Shown piece after piece: positions 1 to 8,939 of a DNA stretch of 64,000 bases. The DNA comes from an uncultured Negativicutes bacterium (GTDB lineage: Bacteria; Bacillota; Negativicutes; Veillonellales; Megasphaeraceae): assembly GCA_900752195.1 (NCBI GenBank), contig CAADUJ010000021.1:62001-126000 (forward strand). The letters are read 5' to 3'. Both the position numbers and the translations under genes were made by a program. Below the pieces are notes generated by a model. It was not told the origin of the DNA. It did not search any database and saw nothing but the letters and a program-made list of their open reading frames with translations. The number at the start of each line of letters is the position of its first letter. Position 1 is the stretch's first letter.

Positions 1-344
1 GTCATTTTTTTCTTCTTTGCCGCTTCAGCCACATCGGCATCAGCCATGAAGCATACCTTTGAGGCGCCGAGTTTCTGTAAGCCTGGCTGGCTGATTCCCG
101 TTCTGGCCATGTTCGTATCGGTCACGATGGTACAGCCTTTTTTCAATGCAGCAAGGCCTCTTTCGACAGCATCTTTACTAAAACGGAGCGTGTGGGCATA
201 ATCGAAATCAGCACTCGTATGGATGACGCGTTTTACGATAGGAAGTTTTTCTGGAGAAATTTCAATTTCTCCCAGTTCTTCTCCGATAATACGCATGCTT
301 TCAGCTTCGATATCTTTCGGCATGATATGAGTCACTTCAGTCAT
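1..344 (-). CDS. cbiC: Precorrin-8X methylmutase CbiC/CobH (3' end cut by window edge)
   Basis: This enzyme moves the C-11 methyl to C-12 of (cobalt-)precorrin-8 to give (cobyr)hydrogenobyrinate. The visible 114 residues begin MTEVTHIMPKDIEAESM and contain the family's active-site segment VIHTSADFDYA, with the catalytic His at residue 42. A later TDTNMARTGIS stretch is also typical. The ATG at 344 overlaps the stop of cbiA as ATGA, so translation is probably coupled. It is the last visible gene of the cobalamin run. The family is usually about 210 residues, so roughly the last half lies outside the window. The gene falls short of the usual ORF cut-offs only because of the edge. Confidence 0.9.
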   Translation of the reverse strand, partial: MTEVTHIMPKDIEAESMRIIGEELGEIEISPEKLPIVKRVIHTSADFDYAHTLRFSKDAVERGLAALKKGCTIVTDTNMARTGISQPGLQKLGASKVCFMADADVAEAAKKKKM

Positions 345-1720
345 TCTCGTGTATGTCTCCTTTCTTTATACTGCAACGCCGCGTTTAAAAAACGGCGTCC
401 TATTTCAGGATAGCCTGATAAATTAATATGTGGGTATCCTGCAAACAAAGTATCTCCTATATGATATCCTTGCCATGAACGGTTGCGGCCAGCTTTGGTA
501 ATCGTGCAATCCGTGCCATTACAGTCACTATCTGAATAATGAAATTCATGGCCCCGTAATACAGTTCCTGCTGGCCCTGCCAGAGATTCTTTTTTCGTCG
601 TGATCTCAACGTAGCCAAACCGTGTCAGGCGTTCGGTCATATGAGACAATCCAGAAAGGGTGCCTACCCAGTTATAGATGCCATCAGGGTCTGAAAATTG
701 GGATAACAGGTACATGAAGCCACCGCATTCTGCTATCGTCGGCATGCCGCTATCTATGGCACTCCTGATTGCTTGTTTCATGGTGTCATTCTGTTCTAAC
801 GAGGAGGCATATAATTCAGGATAGCCACCGCCTAGATAGAGTCCATGACACAGAGGTAGAGAGTTGTCGCGGATGGGACTGAATCGTATGAGTTCCGCCC
901 CCATGTGTTGAAGCATGGCTAAGGCAGAATCGTAATAAAAACAAAAGGCTTCGTCATAGGCAACGGCAATGGTTACATCTTGTGTCCTTGGTAGCCGAGT
1001 AACTTCATAGGATACAGAATCTGCCGTCTTAGAAAGGGATAGGATGCCTGGAATATCCAGATATGTCCGAGCTGCCTCTTGTAACACATCTAGTGTATGC
1101 TGAAGTCCATGGAGCTCCTGAGCTGTCACGAGCCCGAGATAGCGCGATGGTATGTGGACCTCTTCCAATCTGGGCATGCAACCGTATCCTTTGAGGCCCG
1201 TCTCTGTTTCTAGTACACCTTTATAAAAAGCATAGACATCAGGCGAAATATTATTGAGAATGAAGCCTTTGATGCGACTGTCAGAACGAAATTGCTTTAT
1301 TCCTTGCAGCACCGATGCCATTGTTAGTGCAGCTCCTTTTCCGTCGAGGACGACGATAGTAGGCGCTTCTATGATAGTATTCACATCATACGTACTAGCT
1401 TGTGAGGTTGTACCAATACCATCGTAATAGCCCATGGCTCCTTCGATAATGGCCATCGTCCTTTCTGTAGGATACGCCGTTGCTAAAAGTTCTTTTACGC
1501 GATTTCGTGAAGGAATCAAATAAGAATCGAGATTATATGACGGTACGTGAAGAACGTGCCGATGGAACATGGGGTCAATATAATCAGGACCTGTCTTGAA
1601 GGAAATGACAGATTGCTGTTGTTGCTGTAGTGCGCCTAACAGTGCACATACAACCGTCGTCTTCCCATTGCCGCTGGCTGGCGCCGTAATGACGACACGG
1701 GGACATTTTTTTTGCACCAT
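341..1720 (-). CDS. cbiA: Cobyrinate a,c-diamide synthase
   Basis: This protein performs ATP- and glutamine-dependent amidation of the a and c carboxylates of cobyrinate, a cytosolic step after ring contraction. The 459 residues are a normal length for CbiA/CobB. The N-terminal dethiobiotin-synthetase-like domain has a P-loop at residues 13-22 (APASGNGKTT). The C-terminal class I glutamine amidotransferase domain has YLGGGYPELYA at 295-305, the nucleophile Cys332 in AECGGFMYLL, and His431 in GYPHINL. A short run of five Gln occurs at 32-36. The start is supported by a GGAGAAAGG box a few bases upstream. One base separates it from the upstream cbiET stop, and it overlaps cbiC by four bases. 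Confidence 0.95.
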   Translation of the reverse strand: MVQKKCPRVVITAPASGNGKTTVVCALLGALQQQQQSVISFKTGPDYIDPMFHRHVLHVPSYNLDSYLIPSRNRVKELLATAYPTERTMAIIEGAMGYYDGIGTTSQASTYDVNTIIEAPTIVVLDGKGAALTMASVLQGIKQFRSDSRIKGFILNNISPDVYAFYKGVLETETGLKGYGCMPRLEEVHIPSRYLGLVTAQELHGLQHTLDVLQEAARTYLDIPGILSLSKTADSVSYEVTRLPRTQDVTIAVAYDEAFCFYYDSALAMLQHMGAELIRFSPIRDNSLPLCHGLYLGGGYPELYASSLEQNDTMKQAIRSAIDSGMPTIAECGGFMYLLSQFSDPDGIYNWVGTLSGLSHMTERLTRFGYVEITTKKESLAGPAGTVLRGHEFHYSDSDCNGTDCTITKAGRNRSWQGYHIGDTLFAGYPHINLSGYPEIGRRFLNAALQYKERRHTRE

Positions 1721-1721
1721 G

Positions 1722-2936
1722 TCACTTTCCTTTCTCCATTCTCGATGTGGCTGTACAAATGTAAACAGGGTTCTCTCCTATCATCATATGGTATGGACCT
1801 ACGCTGCGACTGCGGGCGGCCGTAAGCTGTACCAGCTCCAACGTATAGCCACGATGGTCTTTGTAATAGCGTGTTACCATAGCGACAGTTTCTACTGTAA
1901 TAGCCGTAATCACGACGGTACAATACCGATTCTTTCTGTATATTTCATCTAATATGGCCGACAGATTTCCCTTCGTACCACCGATGAAAACACGATCTGG
2001 CGCCGGCAGATCTGATATCGTGTGAGCTGCATTGCCACCGATAATCGTGAGATTATCGGTATGGAATCGTTCTTTTTGAAGTGTTATAAGGCGTAAGGCG
2101 TCATCGTTGATTTCCAGGGCATACACATGGCCTAACGGTACAATCCTGGCCATTTCGACAGAACAAGAACCGCTACCAGCGCCAACATCATATATGATAT
2201 CATCCGGATAGGGGCGTAATTTGGAAATGGCGACGCTTCGCACTTCCTGTTTCGTCATAGGCACGTTATCCCTGAGAAAGACGCTGTCATCCCAGCCATG
2301 CGGTTCTCTTACAAGCGGTTGGGCCTTTTCATTGACGATGAGCATGACTGCCAATGAGGCAAACGTCTCATTGCGTAAGGAAAGAGCCGTCCCTTCTGTA
2401 ATACGCTCTCCTTCATATGATAACTCTTCTCCTACGTATATCTTTACGTGACCGAATCCATGGTCGATAAGTTCCTCTATAATTGCTTCGACACCATGGG
2501 TGCCGCCAGTAAGACAAAATACGTGGTTATGTTCATAAACAACTGGTAAGAGAGGTTGGCTTCTGCCGTGACGGCTGACAATCTGCCAGTCCTGCCATGC
2601 CAGCTCCAGTCGGTTTGCAAAATACACAATACTGCTGATACCACAATAGGTATGAACTGTACAACCGGGAAGACTGCGAAAGAAAGCCGCTAAACTAAAA
2701 AATCCGACATCTCCAGATACGAGCAGACCTATTTCTTTGTTCTGATAGGATTGGATGATGGTCTTGATTTCTCCTGGCTTAACACAAATATGTATGGTTT
2801 TACCTGAATCTTGTAAGGGCGCGAGTAATCGCGTATCACCAATGAGGATTTGCGAACGGTCAAGGGCTTTTTGGGCTTCAACTGTCAGCAAATTGGGATT
2901 TCCCGGTCCCATGGCAATGACATTAAGGGTGTTCAT
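1722..2936 (-). CDS. cbiET: Fused precorrin-6Y C5,15-methyltransferase (CbiE-CbiT / CobL type)
   Basis: This is a two-domain SAM-dependent enzyme that methylates C-5 and C-15 of the corrin ring and decarboxylates the acetate side chain. The N-terminal half starts MNTLNVIAMGPGNPNLLTVE, the tetrapyrrole-methylase motif of CbiE. The C-terminal half is CbiT, recognised from DNVPMTKQEVRSVAISKL and the glycine-rich SAM site YDVGAGSGSCSVEMA. Many bacteria encode the two as separate genes; here they are fused as in CobL. An in-frame ATG lies 39 bases further upstream, but the start at 2936 has an AGGAG box nine bases before it and begins at the conserved methylase motif, so I chose it. It overlaps the end of cbiJ by 14 bases. 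Confidence 0.93.
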   Translation of the reverse strand: MNTLNVIAMGPGNPNLLTVEAQKALDRSQILIGDTRLLAPLQDSGKTIHICVKPGEIKTIIQSYQNKEIGLLVSGDVGFFSLAAFFRSLPGCTVHTYCGISSIVYFANRLELAWQDWQIVSRHGRSQPLLPVVYEHNHVFCLTGGTHGVEAIIEELIDHGFGHVKIYVGEELSYEGERITEGTALSLRNETFASLAVMLIVNEKAQPLVREPHGWDDSVFLRDNVPMTKQEVRSVAISKLRPYPDDIIYDVGAGSGSCSVEMARIVPLGHVYALEINDDALRLITLQKERFHTDNLTIIGGNAAHTISDLPAPDRVFIGGTKGNLSAILDEIYRKNRYCTVVITAITVETVAMVTRYYKDHRGYTLELVQLTAARSRSVGPYHMMIGENPVYICTATSRMEKGK

Positions 2937-3687
2937 GACGATATTTCTCCTGTAACATTGATAGGACTGCTTCATAGGCTTCTCCCGATTCGGGTGGCCT
3001 TGTAATGACGATCATATGGGCACCTGTCGCTTTTGCAGCCCTTACTTTTTCTGGAAAGCCACCACGGGTACCCGAATCTTTCGTGACGATCCATTTTGCC
3101 TTGTAATGGCGATACATGGCCATATTGAGTTCTTCTGAAAAGGGACCTTGCATACAGACGATACGTTCCCGCAAAAAGCCTAAAGAAAGAGCTTTTTCCA
3201 GAGAGTCCATAGATGGTAATACCCTGAGGGCAATGCGTTCCTTATAATCTGGTATGGCTGTGAACACCTGTAAATCCTTGCTCCCTGTCGTCAGGAAAAT
3301 AGACCCCTTTGTCTGGCTGAGTGTTTCTACAGCTTCTTCCATAGAATGAACAGAGATATAGCCCTTTCCCACTGTCATCGGGCGGATGATGCGAATATAA
3401 TCAACGCCCATTTCCTTACAGGCATCGTGAATATTTTCTGTTACGATCTGTGCATAAGGGTGAGTCCCGTCAATGACGAGTTCTGGCTTTCGGGTACGCA
3501 AGAAATCTTCCATTTCCTCTTTCTGTAAACGGCCTTGCATAATGGTCAGGTTATCCTGCTGTTGCATGAGGGCTTTCCCATATTCCGTTGCAACGGAGAC
3601 ATATAGGCGGACGCCATATCCTTTCAGGGCTTTTGCAAGACAACGGCCTTCTGTAGTGCCGCCAATAATCCAGATAGCATGTTTCAT
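2923..3687 (-). CDS. cbiJ: Precorrin-6A reductase (CbiJ/CobK)
   Basis: This enzyme makes the NAD(P)H-dependent reduction of precorrin-6A to 6B. The 254 residues open with IWIIGGTTEGR, the nucleotide-binding motif of the CobK/CbiJ family. Further family signatures are VIDGTHPYAQIVTENI in the first half and IVTKDSGTRGGFPEKV near residue 200. Length and domain content are normal. Its start ATG overlaps the cbiH stop (ATGA), and its 3' end overlaps cbiET, which fits a tightly packed operon read as one message. Confidence 0.93.
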   Translation of the reverse strand: MKHAIWIIGGTTEGRCLAKALKGYGVRLYVSVATEYGKALMQQQDNLTIMQGRLQKEEMEDFLRTRKPELVIDGTHPYAQIVTENIHDACKEMGVDYIRIIRPMTVGKGYISVHSMEEAVETLSQTKGSIFLTTGSKDLQVFTAIPDYKERIALRVLPSMDSLEKALSLGFLRERIVCMQGPFSEELNMAMYRHYKAKWIVTKDSGTRGGFPEKVRAAKATGAHMIVITRPPESGEAYEAVLSMLQEKYRHEHP

Positions 3688-4415
3688 ATCAATGTATACC
3701 CACGTTTCGTCACTATATGACCGTCTAACACCGATGTCTGGCTATTGCCGATATACACAGTCGTAAACATATCTGCATGGTACTTGGAAAGCTCTTTAAG
3801 CGTCATGATTTCCATAGCTTGGCCATCACGGCCAATGTTGCGCACGACTGCAGCCGGTGTATCTGAGGACCGATATTTCATGACGATAGCACAAGCTTTG
3901 GCAAGGGCATGGATGCGTTTTTTACTGCCCGGATTATAGAAGCATAGCGTAAAATCACCTTCACCTGCACAAGCAAGCCGTCTCTCAATGACATCCCATG
4001 GAGTGAGGAGATCACTTAGGGAAATGACGCAGAAATCATTGACTAGCGGAGCGCCTACAATGGCTGCACCCGAGCAGGCTGCTGTAATGCCCGGGATAAC
4101 TTCGATTGCAATACCGTCTATGCCGGCGGCGACTTCGTACATAAGTCCGGCCATGCCATAGACGCCGGCATCACCGCTGGAAATGAGGGCCACTCGTCGT
4201 CCTTCAAGGGCCAGTTGTAATACCATTTTGCAACGGTCCACTTCTTTTGTCATGCCTGTCGTAACAAATTCTTTATGGGGAAAATAGGGTTTTATTAACT
4301 CGATATACGTGCCATATCCGACGATGACCTGGCTCTCTTCCATCGCTTTTTGAGCTCGTCTTGTCCATTCGTCGGCATTTCCAGGACCAATACCGATGAC
4401 ATAAATTGTATTCAT
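3684..4415 (-). CDS. cbiH: Precorrin-3B C17-methyltransferase
   Basis: This SAM-dependent tetrapyrrole methylase methylates C-17 and drives ring contraction in the anaerobic pathway. The 243 residues start MNTIYVIGIGPGNADEWTRRA, and the second family motif SSGDAGVYGMAGLM is present. FYNPGSKKR and VVRNIGRDGQ in the C-terminal half are CbiH/CobJ signatures. A GGAGTAAC box precedes the ATG. It sits directly downstream of cbiG, five bases after that gene's stop. Anaerobic assignment rests on the presence of cbiG and cbiD nearby, not on this protein alone. Confidence 0.93.
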   Translation of the reverse strand: MNTIYVIGIGPGNADEWTRRAQKAMEESQVIVGYGTYIELIKPYFPHKEFVTTGMTKEVDRCKMVLQLALEGRRVALISSGDAGVYGMAGLMYEVAAGIDGIAIEVIPGITAACSGAAIVGAPLVNDFCVISLSDLLTPWDVIERRLACAGEGDFTLCFYNPGSKKRIHALAKACAIVMKYRSSDTPAAVVRNIGRDGQAMEIMTLKELSKYHADMFTTVYIGNSQTSVLDGHIVTKRGYTLI

Positions 4416-4420
4416 ATCAG

Positions 4421-5476
4421 TTACTCCATTTTATTGAAATTTACATGATAATCTTCTTGTGTAATAGCAATGGTGACACCATCTGACGATATTTTACGTA
4501 ACAAGAACGTTCCGCCGTGACTACCGAGAAAAGCTGCTCGTTCACATACATTATCCGTTCCGACGATAGATTGTACGAATGGTGACGAGGCCATCGCCGG
4601 ATCGACAACCCTGTTCAGTTCATCTGCACTGTAATAACGAAGAGGCCAGCCATAAGCCTTGGCAAACTGGATCAATCCCTTTTCATCCTTCTTGATGTCG
4701 ATGGTGTTGATATCAGCAACGACACTGCTGCTGATATGAAGGCGCCGGAGTTCTCGCACGACAAGACGGGAAATCGCGGATTCCAAAGTTCCTCTGCGAC
4801 AACCGATGCCTAGGTGGATGATCTTCGGACGCAAGACGACGGTCTTATCAAAAGGATAACAGCTCTGATTCAGGGTAATGGCCATTCCTAGCGGTCCAGA
4901 CTGAGCCCGTTCCATACCTGAGGGAAGCTCGCTGTCAATGGGGAAATCACTATAAACGCCAAGAGTCCTGCCATCGACAAGACCAGCAGAAAAAGCCTTT
5001 GCCTCTCCCATGGAAGAAATAATCATATTGTTGCAGGCAGCCCATTCATCGACAGCAAAGAGGTGGTTCACATCTGTTGCCGTCGTAAGAACGGGCTTTG
5101 CCTGGAGATACGATGCCAGTTTAAGGGCCATCGTATTGGCACCGCCAATATGACCCGATAAGAGAGGAATCACAAAAGTTCCCTTTTCGTCGATGACGAT
5201 GACGGCAGGATCTGTAGTCTTGCTTTTAACAAATGGCGCAATACTGCGGACAGCGATACCACAGGCACCAATGAAGACAATCAAAGACGATTCAAGAAAT
5301 GCTTTTTTCACTACTTGACGCAGACTGGTCTGTATTTCCTGAATGACCGGATCCAAATAGATAAATTTTTTTCCTCCATACACCGTTGTCTGCCAGTGCA
5401 TTGCTTCTAAATAAGACTGTAATTTCAAGGATAACGCTGCACCGCGGCGGGTAAAGGAAAAGAGGACAGCCTTCAT
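4421..5476 (-). CDS. cbiG: Cobalt-precorrin-5A hydrolase
   Basis: CbiG opens the delta-lactone of cobalt-precorrin-5A and releases acetaldehyde. It is diagnostic of the anaerobic (early cobalt insertion) route. The protein is 351 residues from the chosen start. The N-terminal and central parts carry IVFIGACGIAVRSIAPFVKSK and PLLSGHIGGAN. The C-terminal CbiG domain starts near LGIGCRRGT. A longer reading frame extends 27 codons upstream, but those codons overlap cbiF and lack homology, while the ATG at 5476 is preceded by GGAGGAG. The gene lies four bases after cbiF. Confidence 0.92.
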   Translation of the reverse strand: MKAVLFSFTRRGAALSLKLQSYLEAMHWQTTVYGGKKFIYLDPVIQEIQTSLRQVVKKAFLESSLIVFIGACGIAVRSIAPFVKSKTTDPAVIVIDEKGTFVIPLLSGHIGGANTMALKLASYLQAKPVLTTATDVNHLFAVDEWAACNNMIISSMGEAKAFSAGLVDGRTLGVYSDFPIDSELPSGMERAQSGPLGMAITLNQSCYPFDKTVVLRPKIIHLGIGCRRGTLESAISRLVVRELRRLHISSSVVADINTIDIKKDEKGLIQFAKAYGWPLRYYSADELNRVVDPAMASSPFVQSIVGTDNVCERAAFLGSHGGTFLLRKISSDGVTIAITQEDYHVNFNKME

Positions 5477-5480
5477 ATGG

Positions 5481-6239
5481 TCACTCCTCCTTTGCAGTAC
5501 GGCAAGCGTGGCTGAACGTGGGGTCATAGAGACGGCTCCGTTCGTAGGCATCCGCAAGAAAATTACCGACGACGATTAATGCCGTATGGGTAATGGCGTT
5601 TTTTTCCGCCGTTTCTGCCAGCGTCCCGACAGTACAAGGGAAGGTTTTTTCATCTGGCCACGATGCTTTGTATACGATAGCTGCTTTCGTATCTTTGTCA
5701 TAGCCACCTGAAAGGAGCTGTTCCTGCAGTTTACGCACCAGAGACGCACTCAGGAAAATGACCATCGTCGCATGGTGTGCGGCGTAATCGGCTATGTGTT
5801 GTGAATCGGGAACAGGTGTACGGCCTTCCATGCGCGTAATGATGACGGACTGGCTGACACCCGGCAGCGTGTATTCTGCCTGTAAGGCTGCTGCAGCCGC
5901 ACAAAAAGAGCTAACGCCAGGAACGCATGTATAGGGTATATTTTTTTCTTTTAATATATCCATTTGTTCGCGAATCGCGCCATATATGCTGGGATCACCT
6001 GTGTGGAGCCGTACAGTCATGAGGCCCTTTGCTTCAGCTTCTTCCATGAAGGCTATGACATCTTCTAACGTCAAGGAAGCACTGTTTACGACACGGCACG
6101 TTCTCTTTGCATAGTGAAGGAGAGCCGGATTGACGAGAGATCCCGCATAAATAATGAGATCGGCTCGTTCCAGCAATTCTTTTCCCCGTACGGTAATCAA
6201 ATCGACTGCACCAGGACCAGCACCGACAAAATAAATCAT
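5481..6239 (-). CDS. cbiF: Precorrin-4 C11-methyltransferase
   Basis: This SAM-dependent enzyme methylates C-11 of (cobalt-)precorrin-4. The 252 residues start MIYFVGAGPGAVDLITVRG and contain LHTGDPSIYGAIREQM and VPGVSSFCAAAAAL, all typical of CbiF/CobM. A longer frame reaches back 29 codons into cbiL, but the start at 6239 has AAAAGGAGGGG immediately upstream and is the usual family start. It is separated from cbiL by a single base and from cbiG by four, so the three are almost certainly co-transcribed. Confidence 0.93.
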   Translation of the reverse strand: MIYFVGAGPGAVDLITVRGKELLERADLIIYAGSLVNPALLHYAKRTCRVVNSASLTLEDVIAFMEEAEAKGLMTVRLHTGDPSIYGAIREQMDILKEKNIPYTCVPGVSSFCAAAAALQAEYTLPGVSQSVIITRMEGRTPVPDSQHIADYAAHHATMVIFLSASLVRKLQEQLLSGGYDKDTKAAIVYKASWPDEKTFPCTVGTLAETAEKNAITHTALIVVGNFLADAYERSRLYDPTFSHACRTAKEE

Positions 6240-6240
6240 C

Positions 6241-6948
6241 TTACTCCCCTCCTTTTGATACGACAACAATGGAAAAATAACCTGTGCCTTCTGCATCTTT
6301 AAACTGTGGGTATACTTTTTCATCATCTAAGGTGCAACGGGATACAAAAGAAGCTTGCTCCAGTTGACCATGGTTTTGCAACGTCTCTTTTAATCTGTCT
6401 AACTGACGGGGTAATTTCATGATGACCTTGTTGGCATCCACTTCCAGAAGGCCATCTATATCTTTCCGACCAGCGGGCATGATAAGAAGCGCTTCATCTT
6501 TTTCACAAAGGCCTTTTCCCAAAGTTGCTGCACAAGCACTGAAGCTTGATACACCGGGAATGATGGAAATCGTATAGCCCTGGCGTTCCAAAATTTTAGC
6601 GACATATAAAGATGTAGCATAAATGGTAGGGCAGCCAATCGTAGCCAATACGACATCGTTACCATCATCAAGATACGTTTTTAATGTGATTGCACTATCT
6701 TCATGAGCGTTTGCAAGGGCCTTTTCATCATAGGTCATGGGAAATGACAGGGGGCAGCACGTTTTAGTAGAAAAATCCATGCCTTCCTGTTCAAAGAGCC
6801 GTCGCAAGATAGTGGCTGCCATTCCTTCACCGCCCTTGTTCTGGGGCAATGCAATGATATCACATTTCTGTAAAAGCCGTAATGTTTTTAATGTCACGAG
6901 ATCCGGGTCTCCTGGACCGAGACCTACACAATATAACGTTCCCTTCAT
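6241..6948 (-). CDS. cbiL: Precorrin-2 C20-methyltransferase
   Basis: This SAM-dependent methylase acts at C-20 of (cobalt-)precorrin-2 and commits tetrapyrrole to cobalamin rather than siroheme. The 235 residues begin MKGTLYCVGLGPGDPDLVTLKT, followed by the CbiL/CobI-type IALPQNKGGEG and the TIGCPTIYATSLYVAKIL region. A strong AGGAGG box precedes the ATG, which overlaps the cbiD stop by four bases. Length matches the family. Confidence 0.93.
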   Translation of the reverse strand: MKGTLYCVGLGPGDPDLVTLKTLRLLQKCDIIALPQNKGGEGMAATILRRLFEQEGMDFSTKTCCPLSFPMTYDEKALANAHEDSAITLKTYLDDGNDVVLATIGCPTIYATSLYVAKILERQGYTISIIPGVSSFSACAATLGKGLCEKDEALLIMPAGRKDIDGLLEVDANKVIMKLPRQLDRLKETLQNHGQLEQASFVSRCTLDDEKVYPQFKDAEGTGYFSIVVVSKGGE

Positions 6949-8075
6949 TGTGACCTCCTGTGTAGTTCAATGAGTCTATCGGCACCAGCTGTCTTTGCCA
7001 GGACACCCCATTCATTTGAAAAAAGGATGGCCTCGCATGTAAGATCTGGACCGACACGTTGGTTCATGTAAAATGATATTTTTTCCGCCGCAGCCTGTAA
7101 GACTAGAGCCATATAAGGGGTCTGGCTTAGTATCGTCAAGGCTTCATCCGTCGTTTTACACGCATAAATGGCTTGTCCTGTAGCTTTATCGGCACCTTGA
7201 AGCATGGCCTGAAGGGCCAGAAATTCCATGCGGCCATCGGCGTAGCGGGAATGGGTATTCATGATGCCCATAGAAAGCTTGATCAACTTTCCCACGTGCC
7301 CGATAAGAAGGACGTCTTCAAAACCGGCATATACGGCGTAATCAAGCATTTCACCGACATAATTGCTGCACGTCACTCGTTGTTCTGTATCTATACCTAA
7401 GGTAGTACGGCTGAAATCAACGCCGTAATTGCCAAAAAAGGCTAAAAGATGCCGCTGGCCACTAGCTCTGCGGGAATTCATTTCCGTATGGATCGTATCG
7501 ACGAGAGCCTTTTCACTCATAGGATCCACGATTCCCGATGTACCTAAAATAGATAATCCACCGATAATACCGAGACGAGGATTAAAAGTTTTACGGGCAA
7601 TTTCTTCTCCGCCGGGTATAGAAAGAGTGACACGAAATCCACCTTTGTAACCATGGATACGTGACGCCTCATACACAGCACGGCGAATCATTTTCTGCGG
7701 TATCGGATTAATGGCAGGCTCCCCTATTTTACAGGCAAGACCCTGACGGGTCACCGTTCCGACACCATGTCCAGCCTGAAGCACAATGCCTGATGGGATA
7801 GGTGATACCGTAGCGTACACCAGCATACCATCCGTCATATCGGGATCATCACCAGCATCTTTGCGAATGGCACAAGAGGCACTCTGCTCCCCTATATGGC
7901 AATCCAGTGGCTCTAAATCAAGGACGATGCCCCGCGGTGTCGTAAGTTGTACTGTCGGGACCGGTGCCTTTGTAAGCCACATCATCACAGCCGCTGATGC
8001 AGCTGCGGCTGCACAACTTCCCGTCGTATAGCCACAGCGTAATTTTTTTCCTTGTACAATTTCAAATCTATCCAT
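6945..8075 (-). CDS. cbiD: Cobalt-precorrin-5B C1-methyltransferase
   Basis: CbiD methylates C-1 in the anaerobic pathway. The 376-residue protein has the characteristic N-terminal LRCGYTTGSCAAAAA, then IPSGIVLQAGHGVGTVTRQGL and SILGTSGIVDPMSE. It is the first corrin-ring gene after the importer genes, with an 87-base gap from the ATPase gene. That gap holds an extended -10 element, so the ring genes may also have their own promoter besides reading from the riboswitch-controlled operon upstream. Confidence 0.93.
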   Translation of the reverse strand: MDRFEIVQGKKLRCGYTTGSCAAAAASAAVMMWLTKAPVPTVQLTTPRGIVLDLEPLDCHIGEQSASCAIRKDAGDDPDMTDGMLVYATVSPIPSGIVLQAGHGVGTVTRQGLACKIGEPAINPIPQKMIRRAVYEASRIHGYKGGFRVTLSIPGGEEIARKTFNPRLGIIGGLSILGTSGIVDPMSEKALVDTIHTEMNSRRASGQRHLLAFFGNYGVDFSRTTLGIDTEQRVTCSNYVGEMLDYAVYAGFEDVLLIGHVGKLIKLSMGIMNTHSRYADGRMEFLALQAMLQGADKATGQAIYACKTTDEALTILSQTPYMALVLQAAAEKISFYMNQRVGPDLTCEAILFSNEWGVLAKTAGADRLIELHRRSQ

Positions 8076-8099
8076 ACTCTCATACCTATCATAAAACTT

Positions 8100-8140
8100 T
8101 TAATTTTTTCTAGTATAGCATAGGAAAGAGTAACATTCTA
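8100..8140 (-). promoter_or_regulatory. Possible internal promoter for the cbi genes (extended -10)
   Basis: Reading the minus strand, TGCTATACT (TATACT at 8117-8112) is a good extended -10 sequence about 40 bases before the cbiD start. A matching -35 box is poor (TAGAAT at 17-base spacing). No riboswitch-like sequence is present in this 87-base gap, so control here would differ from the exbB promoter. Confidence 0.4.
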
Positions 8141-8162
8141 CGCCAGTACATATGAAAAATGA

Positions 8163-8939
8163 TTAATACAGAATGAAACGCTTTCCTTTCGTCGTATTTT
8201 CTAAGTGGGCTGAGACGGAAAAGACCTGTTTCATGAGTGATGGCGTCATTACATCCGGTGTATTCCCTTGTGCCACAATAGAGCCGTCTTTTATGACAGC
8301 TGTATAACGAGCATACGCCAGAGCCTGATTTACATCGTGGATGACTGCAAGTATCGTAATTCCTATGTCTTTGCAAAGATGCGCTAATAGGTCCAGTACT
8401 TCACGCTGATAAGAAATATCTAAATACGTTGTCGGTTCATCGAGAAGAAGGATTTCCGTTTCCTGGGCAAGTGCCATGGCAAGAAAAACGCGCTGCTGTT
8501 CTCCACCTGATAAGAATTTCATGGGACGGTTCTTGAATGCCTCCACATGAGTCAGAATCAAAGCCTTTTCAATGGCCTTTCTGTCTGTAGCCGATTCACT
8601 CGCGAAACGTTTTTTATATGGAAATCGCCCCATGCGCACGATGTCGAGAGCCGTCATGTCAGATGGAAATTCATGCCGTTGTGATACAAGAGCCATAGTC
8701 TGTGCCAGTTGGCGTCTTCCAAAGGAAGACACGTCTTTGCCGTTAATGGAGATGGTTCCTTCCGTAACGGGAACAAGGCGGCACAACGCCTTGAGGAAGG
8801 TACTTTTTCCCGAACCGTTGGGGCCGATGATGGCCGTAAAAGCGCCTCGGTGCACGGAACAAGTAGCCTCTTTGATTATCTTTGTCTGGCCTAAGGTAAC
8901 ACTTATGTGTTTCACATCGATAACAGGATATTCCATCAT
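8163..8939 (-). CDS. ABC importer ATP-binding protein, cobalamin/siderophore type (BtuD-like)
   Basis: This is the cytoplasmic ATPase of a type II importer. At 258 residues it has the Walker A motif GPNGSGKST, the signature LSGGEQQRV and Walker B ILLLDEPT. It is followed by the family's switch His (AVIHDVNQAL). The ATG at 8939 forms an ATGA overlap with the permease stop and has GAGGAGG just upstream; a longer open frame into the permease gene is not credible. FhuC, FecE and BtuD are hard to separate by sequence. The riboswitch-controlled operon and adjacent cbi genes argue for cobalamin or cobinamide as substrate. Confidence 0.88.
   Translation of the reverse strand: MMEYPVIDVKHISVTLGQTKIIKEATCSVHRGAFTAIIGPNGSGKSTFLKALCRLVPVTEGTISINGKDVSSFGRRQLAQTMALVSQRHEFPSDMTALDIVRMGRFPYKKRFASESATDRKAIEKALILTHVEAFKNRPMKFLSGGEQQRVFLAMALAQETEILLLDEPTTYLDISYQREVLDLLAHLCKDIGITILAVIHDVNQALAYARYTAVIKDGSIVAQGNTPDVMTPSLMKQVFSVSAHLENTTKGKRFILY

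Noticed and set aside
1596..1640. CAG/CAA repeat in cbiA as a variable repeat
   Set aside because: Only five glutamine codons with mixed CAG and CAA, too short and impure for likely repeat variation.
1636..1952. Antisense and same-strand alternative frames across the end of cbiET
   Set aside because: They overlap a well-supported gene fully, lack ribosome-binding sites and show low-complexity composition; shadows of the real frame.
8076..8162. A second cobalamin riboswitch before cbiD
   Set aside because: The gap is 87 bases and contains none of the aptamer blocks.
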